Source: Sapria himalayana (Eukaryota > Streptophyta > Magnoliopsida > Malpighiales > Rafflesiaceae). From it: 64,000 bases of DNA. The notes below the pieces were generated by a model that had not been told where the DNA came from, searched no databases, and saw only the letters and a program-made list of their open reading frames with translations. The DNA lies in NCBI GenBank assembly GCA_029783825.1, contig JAREIK010002979.1, positions 758,747 through 822,746 of the forward strand, written 5' to 3'. This document shows, piece by piece, positions 1-11,215 of the stretch (positions are counted from its first letter, which is position 1; the number at the start of each line of letters is the position of its first letter). The position numbers were made by a program, and so were the translations under genes.

Positions 1-435
1 TAAATGTTAAAAATTTTTATAAAAATCCAATTTCATTTATACATTACTATACCATAAGTTCCATCTTCTTCCCTTCGAAAATATCACCACATCAATTTAT
101 CTCTTGGTTTCATACCCCTACAAGTGGAGGGTCTAGTTAATTAACTAATGCAAATCACACATTATACAAATCAAACTTGAGATTAAGAAACCCATAAACA
201 TATACACATAGTACATAATGGCTTGAGGTATAGCTAAAATAACAAATTAAATGCAAACTAAAAGCCCACTTAGCAAAGAAGTAAAATTAAACCAAATTGA
301 TAATTAACATATTTAGTGAATGTTTGGTAAAAAACTTGAATTAATAAATATAAAAATATTTTTATTTCTTATCATTATAACTTATGAGTGTAAATATATT
401 AAGTAAATAACTCTATAAATTTTATGGTGATTCTA
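1..435. other. AT-rich flank, no gene seen
   Basis: AT-rich sequence at the left edge. I see no coding exon, RNA gene or transposon terminus here. It lies downstream of the last exon of the minus-strand gene relic at 436-1455 and may include its 3' untranslated region. Confidence 0.5.
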
Positions 436-1455
436 TCAAGCAAGATTCTGTTGGTAGATATATAGCTTGCTTTTTTTAACTCCACAACTCATTAGCAATA
501 ATTGTTCATCTAACCAAGGAAGCCATTCAGTGTACAACTGCTTGTGAATAAAATCAGTATGCCTATCAAGCTCCTCCACCATGCCGCCTAGGTAGAGACA
601 GAAGTCCCATCTACGAGAAGAATATAGATAAATATTCTATCAAGAAGGTAATAAAATTTTAGGAAGACGAGAAATTATATAGTAGAACCTTACTCATATC
701 TCAATGAAAACAAAGACATGAGAGTTTGGAAAATGACTTCACAAGTCCCATCAACAACACCAATAAATATTATTGCAAGATGATCATCCCAACACTGAAA
801 ACAAATTTTCTCACTTTGAAAGATGAAGCAAACAAGCTACAAACCATAGTTCTCGGAACTTAAAGTGACTCCACCATGACTGCACCAATCCTTTGCTTCC
901 TTGTAAAGTCGCAACCCTGTAATGTTTGGTGCTAATACTAAACATAAATTAAACTCACACCCACATTTAAAACATGCTAAGGAGTTGGAAAAAGGATAGA
1001 TATTACCTTTCTGACAACCAATTTTTTTCTAAGGAGAGGATGTAATCACATTAGATGTCATTGCATCTGCATTAAATCTCATGAAACATTCTGTATCTTT
1101 TATTGCTAATCCTATTTGAAACGCGTTTCTAGGAGGATAAAAGCACAGGGCAATGACAAAGAAGAAACTCTATGTGTCAAAGAATAGTACAAATATAGAG
1201 AAATGTTGTTAGTAAGATACCTTAAGGGGAGCCATTTTAGGTAAGAAATGGGCAAAAAATCCTTGTTAGATTTGGGCACTCCTTTAATACAGCACTCAGC
1301 AGAGAATGAATCTATCTAAATGCATCTTCTGAACTATTAGCTCCCAACTGCATAGAATGATTGTAGTTATAGTTATAAGGGTGAAGAAGACCTGTATAGC
1401 ATAAAAATGATACATACCTTAAGCTGATCATGGTGATTTAAAGTACTCTATAGTG
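436..1455 (-). pseudogene. Decayed multi-exon gene relic, unidentified
   Basis: Read on the minus strand, several exons join in one frame with usable splice sites: about 1418-1450, 1221-1312, 1007-1190, 694-916 and 436-610, the last ending in TGA at 436-438. The 694/610 junction is clean (donor GTAAGG, acceptor CTCGTAG) and restores phase. The last two exons give soluble, protein-like sequence including CWDDHLAIIFIGVVDG and then WDFCLYLGGMVEELDRHTDF, rich in acidic and aromatic residues. At least three in-frame TAG codons interrupt the upstream exons (about 1038, 844 and 1170), so this looks like a pseudogene, although some could be misjudged exon edges. I do not recognise the family. The relic lies outside element 1, whose 3' terminus is 420 bp away, so it is probably host sequence. 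Confidence 0.45.
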
Positions 1456-1875
1456 TGAAAATGAAGAATACATATAAATAGAAGATGAGGATGAGAATCA
1501 GGAAATAGGCAAAACACTCAAAGAGTTTGGAGAGAGATAAATCATTACTCACATGTGCTTACTTTTCTATTAACAGTTACTTTGCCATTATCAATGACAT
1601 GGATGCATGAGTCTATTATTATGCTCCTAACTAGTTCTTAATATGAAGCATCGATTAGCCATGTTTACCATGAAGCCATGAATCTGAGAAGAAGACAGCT
1701 AATTTCTAGTAATATTCATAATGTCTACTAAACTATAATAAAGATTTTAACATTTAACAAGCGTAATTACTACATTTTTCGAAACTAGTATTGACTTGAA
1801 ACACTTGAGATTATTCTCTTCGTAAACATAAGAAAAATTGTTTAAGTGCTTGAATGCCTTGCCCTAGCATTTTTA
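1456..1875. other. Flank between gene relic and CACTA element 1
   Basis: AT-rich DNA with no supported gene; upstream exons of the minus-strand relic could lie here. The last three bases, TTA at 1873-1875, are the left copy of the target site duplication of element 1. Confidence 0.5.
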
Positions 1876-2335
1876 CACTACAAGAAAAATCCCTTATAGC
1901 TAGGAATAATTACCTAACTAAATGAGCATTTTTCGTCGCTAAACGGGATATAGCGACGGATTACCAAGGGATCGGTTCCCTATCTAAAGTGCTCCTTGCT
2001 AAAGTTTAGTAAAAGAAAGTGTCCCTAGCTAAAAAGTTAGCGACATAAAAATCTCTTGCTAAAAAAGACAAATTCCCTAACTAAATTAGCAAGCTAAATG
2101 AGATTTTCTATCGTTAAACTAAATAACGATGGAAGATTCTCAAGCTATATTTTAGTCGCTAAATTTTAGTGACGGAAATAGTCCCTAGCTAAATAAATTT
2201 AGCGACGAAAAAATTCATTGCTAAATTAAAGATTTCCCCAACTAAATTAGCTAGAGAAAATTCCCTAGCTAAATTAGCATGGGATTTTTCCCTTTCTAAT
2301 TTAGTAATGGATTATTTCCCTAGCTATTTTAATTT
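1876..2335. repeat. 3' terminal inverted repeat and subterminal repeats of element 1
   Basis: After the CACTA terminus come many direct and inverted copies of a short motif, in forms such as TCCCTAGCTAAA and GTCGCTAAA, spaced roughly 20-50 bp. In En/Spm-type elements such subterminal repeats bind the TNPA protein; that role is inferred here from position. The same motif occurs at the ends of element 2, pieces A and B, and element 4. Confidence 0.85.
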
Positions 2336-2419
2336 CAAAACTATTTTCAAAATTTAATTTATTTTAAAATTTTTTAATTAAATAATTTTTTATTTTTATA
2401 TCAAATTGAATAAAAAATG

Positions 2420-3600
2420 AAACTATTATAATAAACAAAAAATAAAATCATTTAATAACTTATTCTAATTCAATATTTTATATAATTGAAACAAAAAAAT
2501 AACAAAATTTTATTACATCTTATTCATCAATGTATCTACCGACAGTGTATAAAGTATAATATATCTATTCATTGAAGTTGATTTCTCTCCCCTCAACTCC
2601 TCCGATCATCATTTTTCTACTACGACAAAGCTATCCGAGTCACGGCACATAATGTCTAGTGAAAATCTCATCACTTATACAAGCTTTGTATGAGGAACAA
2701 TGCACTATCATATCTGTAAGAAACTTAAACCCCGTTAGTCAAATTAAAATATAAAAAAAATTATGTTTTGATAAATATATAATCCTGGAGTATATATGTA
2801 AATATATACTATCATTTCACTCGTACATATATTACTATAGTATATGTACATAAAAACTACAGTATTATGTGTACATATAAATTGAGTACAAATATACTAA
2901 TTATATATGTACATAAAATTTTACAGCATTATATGTACGTATATACTGACATTATTCATACTTATATATCTCATTTGGTGATGTTGCTGCTGCTCCCACT
3001 ATCGCCGCTGCTGCCACTGTTGCTATCGCTGCCAATACCACTACTACTGTCACCGCTACTAACGATGTCGCCGATGCCACCGTCGGCGGTGGTGTTGGCC
3101 GCTCCCCCTTCTGCCTGTGCTACTACTGCATGCCGAAGTTGCAAGAGCTATCATTGTCACCACTACCACTGTTGCTACCACCACTGCAACTACTGCCACT
3201 ATCGCCTCTGCTTCTGGTGTTGCCGCTACTTCCGGTGCAACCACTGTTACCACCACTGCCATCACTACTTTCGGTGTAGCCCCTACTGCTGTCGTTGTTG
3301 CCACTGCCACTGCTTCCAATGCCACCGCTCCCATCGCCGCAGCTTCCACCACTACCACCGCCACTGCTGTAGTAGCTGCTACCCCCACTACTGCTATCAC
3401 TGCCACCGCTGTCACCGCTGCCTTTGCTACTACTGCTATTGCTGCTGATAATAGCTTTTTACATATCTATAATAGGCTAAAACTCTACCCAAAAAATTCA
3501 AAGACACTCAAACATATTCACAGATATATAAAAATAGTTATTATTGACATGAACAAACACAAATTAAAGTTGATTGTCATACAGCTTAAATTATAATTTA
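2420..3600. repeat. 3' cassette copy 1 (conserved block, palindromes, GC triplet core, trailing block)
   Basis: This is the first of three tandem units of about 0.9-1.2 kb. The conserved block near 2510-2720 contains ATCTACCGAC and CTACGACAAAGCT. It is followed by palindromic TATA/GTAC tracts (about 2780-2960), a GC-rich low-complexity core (about 2980-3455) built from GCC, GCT, ACC and ACT triplets, and a trailing block (about 3460-3590) containing CTAAAACTCTACCC. The core is open in several frames on both strands, giving Ala/Thr-rich translations; because this is symmetrical I do not call a gene. The core has a short non-repetitive stretch near 3085-3150 and could be a degenerated captured exon. 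Confidence 0.75.
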
Positions 3601-4745
3601 ATTAAATATTTAATATTTTTATATTAAATTTAATATAAAGAGTCTATAAATGAAAATTTTAAATTAAACAAAAAAAATTCATTTAATAACTTATTCTAAT
3701 ACAATAATTTAAATAACTAAAACAAAAAAAATAACAAAAATTATATTACATCTTATTAATCAATATATTTACCGACTGTGCATAAAGTATAATCTATCAA
3801 TGCATTGATGATGCTTTCTCTCCCTCTTCTCCTCTGATCACCAACTTTCTGCTGTGAAAAAGCTATCCGAGTCACAGTGCTTCATATCTGCTGAAAAATT
3901 CCTTCACTTATACTAGCTTCGTATGGGAAAGAAAACGATATCACATTTGTAAGAAATTTAAACCACTAAATCAAATCAAAATAAATTAAAAAAAACTATG
4001 TTTTGATAAATATATATTACTATAGTAAAAATGTACATATATACTATCATTTCACTCGTACATATATTACTATAGTATTTGTACATATAAATTATAGTAT
4101 TATGCATACAAATATACTGAGTACATATATACTAAGTATATATGTACATAATGTACTTTTAGAATTATATGTACGTATATAATAACTATATACGTACGTA
4201 TATACCACATTTGTTGCCATCCTGATGCTCCCGCTATTGATGCTGCTTTTGTCGATGCTGCCACTACCACTGTGGCTGCAACTGGTGTTGCCACCGCTGA
4301 TAGTGCTACCGCCGCTACCACCGCTATTGTTGCTGCCACCGCTGCCACTATAGCTGCTATTGCTACTGATGCCACCGCTACACTGATGCTGCCACAATGG
4401 CCACTGCTGCCTCCGTTGCAGCCACTATCGCTACTGCCTCAGCTGCCATGACTGCCACTGCTGTCACCACCACTACTGCCGCTGCTACTGCTGCTGCCAT
4501 TACCATCACTACCACTATCGCCACTGCCACTCCTGCCACCGCTACTGCCGCTACCATCACTACAGTTGTTGCTGTGGCTACCGCTCCTACCACTACTAAT
4601 AATAGGCTTTTACATACTTATAATAGGCTAAAACTCTACCCAAAAAATTCAGAGAAACACAAACATATTCACAGATATATAAAAATAGTTATTATAGACA
4701 AGAACAAACACAAATTAAAGTTGATTGTCATATAGTTTCAAAAAA
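3601..4745. repeat. 3' cassette copy 2
   Basis: Second tandem unit. The conserved block is near 3745-3960, the palindromic TATAC/GTATA tract near 4020-4205, the GC-rich triplet core near 4208-4600, and the trailing block near 4610-4735, ending in GTTGATTGTCATATAG. Flanks match copies 1 and 3 more closely than the cores match one another, so the units probably duplicated and the cores then drifted. Confidence 0.75.
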
Positions 4746-5630
4746 AATTTAATTAAATAATTTTAGTTTTTTTAATTAAATTTAATAAAAATAGAAACTA
4801 TAAATAAAAATTTAAATTAAACAAAAAAAATTCATTTGATGACATATTCTAATACAAATTTTTAAATAGCTGAAACAAAAAAAATAACAAAGTTATATTA
4901 CATCTTATTAATCAATGTATCTACCGACAATGAATAAAGTATAATCTATTCATGCATTGATGTTGCTTTAGCTCCTTCAGCTCCTCCAATCACCAACTTT
5001 TTGTTGCGAAAGAGTTGTCCAGGTCACGGTGCATCATGTTTGTTTAAATATCTTTTTACTTATACAAGATTCGTATTGGAAACAACGTCATACCATATCT
5101 ATATAAAATTTAAATCACCCAATCAAATCAAAATAAATAAAAAAACTATGTTTTGATAAATATATATTATTGTAGTAAATATGTACATATATACAAGCAT
5201 TTCACTCGTACATATATTACTGTAGTATATTTACATATAACTATTGTATTATGCATACATATATACTGAGTACATATATATACTCAGTATATATGTACAT
5301 AAAAAACTATAGTATTAAATGTACGTATATACTGACTATATACGTACGTATATACCACATTTGTTGCCATTGCTATTCCTTCCACTATCAATGCCGCTCA
5401 TGCCACTGCTACCGCTGCCATTTTCTCTACCACCGCTACCGTCACTGCCATCGCTGTCATCGCTGCCACTACTATCGCTACTGAAAATAGGCATTTATAT
5501 ACCTATAATAGGCTAAAACTCTACTTAAAAAATAGGAGACACAAAAACATATTCACAGATATATAAAAATAATTATTATAGACATGAACAAACACAAATT
5601 AAGTTGATTGTCATATAGCTTTAAAAAAAA
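4746..5630. repeat. 3' cassette copy 3, short core
   Basis: Third unit. The conserved block is near 4890-5105, the palindromic tract near 5160-5355, a short GC-rich core near 5360-5485, and the trailing block near 5495-5630. The core is only about 120 bp against roughly 400-470 bp in the other two copies. Confidence 0.75.
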
Positions 5631-5989
5631 TCTAAAAGATGTCTAGCAATTATATTTAGAGATAAAGAGAGTGCAAAAATAAAATGTTTTAAGAATAATA
5701 AAGATAAGATAAGCTATCCCTCTTTTTGATAAAGTTGAAATCAATAAATATTGGACCCAAGCATTAGAATGAACTTGATAATGTCTGAATGCTTTAAATC
5801 ATGATTTTTTCTTTTGTCTCACATAATATGTCCTGCAAAGATTCATAATTAGGTTAATCGGAAAAGCAGAGAACAAAACTAGAATAAAAAAAATTGAAAC
5901 CTACAAAATAATATCATAATTATTTGCTGCACATAGAAAAAATAAATAACAGTTCAGAAATAATTTTTATACTCAATCATCCTTATAAT
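5631..5989. other. Spacer between cassettes and TNPA relic
   Basis: AT-rich DNA inside element 1 between the cassettes and the TNPA-like relic. No coding segment or recognisable repeat was found. It may hold the 3' untranslated region of the minus-strand transposase transcript. Confidence 0.5.
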
Positions 5990-6450
5990 TTTTAGGGAAT
6001 GCTAGCCTCTGCTGTGAGGATTCGCAATTGGATATTGGAATCCTATTTGTTTCGCCTATGTCGCTAACTGTGACTCCATATAGGACATCTGCTGTTGCAT
6101 TACATTCTCAATTTCTTTCGTCTCATGGTTCATTTCTTTAATTTTTTTGCTTTTCTTCAATCAAATTAGTATACTACTCATCCTTCTGTTCTTTAATTTC
6201 ATATATCCTTCCTTCAAATTAGATATTTGCTCATGATTCTTTTTCATTTTGGTGTTCATAACTATAATACGTTCATTTGTTTCCAGTGCTTATTGTTCTA
6301 CCGACTCATCCATCATTGATGAGGCAGATGAATTAGAAGCACGACTACTACAACAAGATGCCAGTCCCTTAGAGCCAATTTCATACACTCAGTACTTCTT
6401 TCGACCTCTACCACGACCATGTTTTTTAGGCACAATCTGCTGTACAAAAT
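5990..6450 (-). pseudogene. TNPA-like protein relic, C-terminal coiled-coil part (element 1)
   Basis: Read on the minus strand, this gives a basic GRGRGRKK segment, a Ser-rich stretch, and then a Lys/Glu-rich region likely to form a coiled coil, ending near MQQQMSYMESQLAT. This order resembles the C-terminal half of the second protein of plant CACTA elements (Transposase_24/TNPA type), which binds subterminal repeats. In-frame stops occur at several places, so it is not functional. It lies just downstream of the TNPD relic, the usual gene order. The Transposase_24 core itself is not clearly visible in this copy. A near match to the end of this segment (QMSYMDSQLAG) occurs on the plus strand near 37810. 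Confidence 0.6.
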
Positions 6451-6559
6451 AAAACATATACCAAATATTAGAGATATGATAAACAAGCATGCATTTTCGA
6501 ATAAAACACACTAATAGATTTCAACAAAATATCAAAAGTCTTTGCTAGTTTAAATTATA

Positions 6560-9500
6560 AAAATATTATAACAATTTAATTATTGGCATCACTACATCCC
6601 CCAATGGATCTTCTAATATTTTGTCTGATTCTGATAGAAGTTCGAACTCATCTTCAGATAGAAATTGATAATCTTCAATTTCTATTATGCCACCATTTGA
6701 GTCTCATAAATTTTCTGGATCTTCATTTACATTTACAGGCTCAATATTATTTATGTCATCTTCCTGGAATGCCGGTGCATATCTAAGTCTGCACTTCTTT
6801 GTTATGATGTTGATACTTCAAATTTTGATCGGGCTTTGATTTTGCAAATCACCCACCAATCTCTCTTATCACAAGATAAACTCAGATATGTACAATTAAT
6901 ATACTTGAGCAGCTTTAACTACCATAATAAATGGCTCATATTGATTATATGTGTGATTATGGTTAACATCCACTAACTTATAATCCGAATGAATCTTTGT
7001 ACCCACATTTCATGTAGGATCAAACACTCGCTCTTAAATAATACAATCCTATTATTTTTTATTCCAGGATACTCCAACTCAATAACTTTTTTGAGTTGAC
7101 CATAATAATCAATTTCATCTGTACTATAACATGAGCCTTTAATGCATGCACCACTATTCATTGTTGTTTTAGAATAAGAGTAGTAGATTGTGTGAAATTT
7201 ATATCCATTAATAAAATATCCATGATAGGTTGTCACATATCTAAACGAGCCTTTACTTTGATTCTGAATGAAAATATTTGAATCTCCATTTGAAGGAACA
7301 ATTGCATGTGACATAAATTAAAAAAATGATATTAATAAATAAAAGATACTAATAAATTAAATAATTCAAAAATTTAAAACTTAATAATTCTCACATAATT
7401 TTTTAACCAATTCGCAAATTTAGTTTCTAGCATATAATCGACATCATTGCTGGAAATTACTAGTTGCTTATATTTTAACTGCTCAACATAAATACAGTAC
7501 AAATATAAATAGAGAGAGAATGGTGTATATCAATTTTTAATAATTCCTATTAAAGATAAAATTAAACTATGATTAAACCTACAACCATTTTTTGTATACA
7601 TACTCAATATATGATGCAGCCTCTTTACAATTAAGTAAAACATAGCTCCGGGTTGCTTTGTACTCTTCATCTATCATACATCTTTTCATTGCTCTTCCAA
7701 ATACTCTTCTAGGGTGCTTGAAGATAGATAGTTTGTCCACAGAATCTTCTACCATCACATTATCTTCATCATTTCGTGGTACATTTCTATTCTTTGTATT
7801 GACATGGTCCTCAAAATAATAAGAACAAAATGATGATGCATCTTCTACTAAATATGCATTGCAAATTGAACCTTCAACTTTTGCATTGTTTCTAACATTC
7901 AATTTCAACTTACAAAGATACCTACAATCATAATGTTAGGTTTCAATTAGATTAAATTACAATATTACTTTTTGTACGAGATAATATAACACAACAAATT
8001 ATATGTATTTATCTCTCAAAAGGATAGATCCACCGGAATTGCACTGGCCCTGCAATCCTTGCTTCATATGCCAAATGGATTGGAAAATGCTCCATTGAGT
8101 CAAAAAAAACTTGGTGGGAATATCTGTTCAAGCTTACAAATAATAAGTGGAATGTTTTTCTTCTGCCTCAACATGTCATCTATTTTGATTGTGGTTGTAG
8201 TTAGCTATTTGAAAAATAATCTAAGTTCTGTAAGGACCTTCCATACACTTAGGGGAAGTATTTCACGGAATGCATTTGGTATTAATCACTGCATAAATAC
8301 ATGACAGTCATGACTTTTCATTCCAAATAAATTAAGATTCTTCTTATCCACGCATCTACCCATATTTGACACATATCCATCAGGGAATTTCAAATTTTTA
8401 ACATATTCACACAATATCTATCTTTCCTTCTTATTACATGTATAACAAGCTTTAGTGAATTTTCCTATTTCCTCATTCAGTTTCAATTCAGGATGTCGAT
8501 GGTAATCATTCAGCTCTTGTCTTGATTTTAAAGTATCTTTTGTTTTTCCATCTACATTAAGGATAGTGTTGATAACATTGTCAAACATATTATTTTTCAA
8601 TATGCATTACATCTAAGTTATGACGAATAAAATTGAACTACCAATAGGGCAAGTACCAAAATATTATATGTTTCCTCCAGCCAAATAATTTATCTATTCA
8701 TCCATTACTTCTTGTAGTTTCTATTTCAGTTACCTTCTTCAAACCCAAACTCTGAATCTTTGTCATAATATCATCTCCTGAACGAACTGCTAGTGCAACC
8801 TTCATCACAGTTTTATTTTTTCAAAATGTGGTTCTATTTCTTCGAAATGGATGATTCTTAGGTAGAAACTTACGATAGTTATCAAACCATGACTGTTTAC
8901 CACTAAATTTGAGGGTAAATGAATCAGAATTTGTCATGCAATATGAGCATGCAAATCATTCTGTAGTTCTCCAGCCAGACAACTTTGAATATGTAGGAAA
9001 GTCACTTACCATCCGCATAAGGGCTACTCGCATAATAAAATTTTGCTTCTTTGAGATATCATATGTATCCATGTCAATATCCCACAAATGATTTAACTCT
9101 TCAATAAGAAGCTGTAAGAAAACATCCAGCATGGCTTTTGGATTTTTTGTCCTTGGAACCAATATTGACAAAAACATATATTGCTCCTTCATACACAAAC
9201 ATGAAGGAAAGTTATAAGGTGTCACTATCACAGGCCATGTTGAATACTATTCTCCACATTGCCCAAATGGCTGAAATCCATCAGTGCAGAGACCGAATCT
9301 CACATTTCGACTTTCTACTACAAAATATTTATGTATATAATTAAAATGCTCCAAGCAAGTAAATCTGATGGATGACACATTACCCCTTCTTCAACCTCAT
9401 GCTCACAATGCCACCTCATATCATTTTCTATTTCATTTGATGCATATAGTCTCCGTAATCGAGGAATTAATGAAAAAAAAGACATCTTCTTTAAGACAAC

Positions 9501-10260
9501 CTTTAATTTTTGTCGCATATCTACAATACGAGGTGCCTTCCTAAATCGAGGATGATAACAAAACTTACAGCTAATTAAATCACTATCACCACCCCAATAT
9601 AGCATGCATCCATTTAAACAACAATCAAATTTTTTCACTGGTAGACCCATTCCTCATAGTAACGTCTTAGTGTTGTAAAAGTTATTAGTGATCAAATTAT
9701 TATCCAAAACAATCTCCTTCATCAATTATGTCACCTAATCAAATAATTTCTCAGACATATAATTTTCTTACTTAATGCTCATTAGTCGAGCCACAAGTGA
9801 CAATTGCAAATTTGTTTTACAACCAGGCCACAACTCTTTATCTGCAGCTTTAAGTATTTCATAAAATTTCTAAGCTTCATGATTAGGTGGTTCATCCATG
9901 TAATCCATTATGAAGTCAGCACTAGCAGCTTCCGTGATCATTCTATGGTATGTGTTTGATGTTTATTCACCACAAGCAAATGATTTAGCACCCTCATTTT
10001 GGTCAATATTCAGAGCCATTGTACTTTCCCCATGATAAATCCAAACAAAATAATTTGGTACACAAAGTCATATTTAGCCAAATAAATATCTTAAAGTATT
10101 TGCATCACGAAAAGAGATATTTTGATACTTGTGATGATTACATGGACACTTAATTTTTTCTCCATCCATCAATTTCGATTGACTACATGCATAATTGATG
10201 AAAGTTTCAAGTCTAGTCAAAAAACATTATTCAAAAAATCATTAATAACCCCTTCTGTAC
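6560..10260 (-). pseudogene. TNPD-like CACTA transposase pseudogene (element 1)
   Basis: Transposase that would cut and join the element ends in the nucleus. Minus-strand segments appear in the canonical order. Transpos_assoc-like: about 10255-10030, with KIKCPCNHH and later VWIYHGE. Transposase_21: about 9840-8650, with CMLYWGGDSDL, SCKFC, LCMKEQYMFLS and FPTYSKLSGW. Linker: GKTKDTLKSR near 8540 and FGMKSHDCHVFMQ near 8330. DUF4218: 8280-7579, with GPVQFRWIYP and KVEGSICNAYLVEDASSF, apparently split by an intron near 8015-7928. DUF4216: 7314-6973, with YHGYFINGYKFHT and YYGQLKKVIELEYPG. An acidic tail lies near 6790-6590. Stops and frame shifts occur throughout, for example two stops inside the first domain, and no frame exceeds about 113 aa. 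Family assignment is firm; exon edges are approximate. Confidence 0.85.
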
Positions 10261-10559
10261 ATCAATTGATGATCTAAACTCATTTTGCCCTATTTTATTT
10301 ACAAAAAATAATGCACAATCATTATTTTAAATAAAACATTCTATTACTTCAAAATATACAAATAATTAAATAAAATTAATTACAAATGAATATTTAAAAA
10401 TAAAAAATCATGAATATCGAGGCAATGTGTTTGCATAATCTACATTCATAGATAAAGAAATTTTTAACACGATAAAGATTAATAGATATAATAGTAATAA
10501 TAGATAAAGGGTGCAAAATATGTTAATGCAAAAGAAAGGAAAATAGAAAAGAAAGGCAT
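10261..10559. other. Upstream of TNPD relic, no gene seen
   Basis: AT-rich stretch immediately upstream (to the right) of the minus-strand TNPD relic. It may hold transposase 5' untranslated or promoter sequence, but I can point to no specific site. Confidence 0.4.
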
Positions 10560-10935
10560 TCAAAGTTTGAAGGAGGAGAGGGAGAGGAAGAGAGAGAGAG
10601 AGAGAGAGATAAGGTGGATGGAAAGAGGGGCACAGAAATGGGGAGACAGGAAAGAGAGAGGAAGAGAGAGAATGAGGAAGAGAGAGGGGGAGAGAAATAG
10701 TGAAAGGGAGAGAGGGGGAGGGAGAGAGAGAGAGAGAATGGGGGGAAGAGGGAGAGAGATAGGGAGAGAGAAAGAGGGGGTGGAGAGAGAGAGAGAGAGA
10801 GAGAGAGAACAAGCAAGAAAGAAGAGCGAGAAAGAAAAATTACAAGAGATAGAGTGTGACACAAAGAAAAAGAGGAAGAGAAGGATAGAAATAATTATAG
10901 ATGGAGGGAGAGACACATATAGAGTGGAGTGTTAG
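10560..10935. repeat. GA-rich polypurine microsatellite
   Basis: About 375 bp that is almost pure purine on the plus strand, with several AGAGAGAG runs separated by GGGG- and AAA-containing interruptions. It opens frames on both strands (Arg/Glu-rich or Ser/Leu/Pro-rich), which is a composition artefact. A tract of this kind can form triplex DNA; that is inference. Confidence 0.85.
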
Positions 10936-11215
10936 AATGATGAATTATATAAAATAAAATAAAATTTGTTCTATACAAACCTATCAAATATTATATATTT
11001 TGTTATACATAAGTTCATATTTGAGCCTGAGGCCCAATGGCTGGGTTTAGTTAAGAGTACGACTCTTATTTGTATTATACCATATATGAGCATAATCAAT
11101 GGACACTCTCATGATATGTGCTTACATATTGTTGACATTATATCTTTAGCCGTTTTATTTCAAGTTAGTGCAACAAAATTGTATTACCTCATATATAATT
11201 ATATGTTAGGATACA
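10936..11215. other. Short non-repetitive segment of unknown origin
   Basis: Moderately complex sequence between the GA tract and the AT tandem repeat, with GAGGCCCAATGGCTGGGTTT near 11030. A plus-strand frame of 84 codons (10966-11220) has no recognisable domain and is probably chance. Confidence 0.35.

Noticed and set aside
2867..3596. Frames of 118-193 codons on both strands, Ala/Thr- or Cys/His-rich
   Set aside because: They come from GC-rich triplet repeats read in different frames; both strands are open, and the tails run into non-coding cassette sequence.
10408..10935. Ser/Leu/Pro-rich and Arg/Glu-rich frames up to 134 codons
   Set aside because: Products of the GA/CT polypurine tract, with several overlapping frames on opposite strands.
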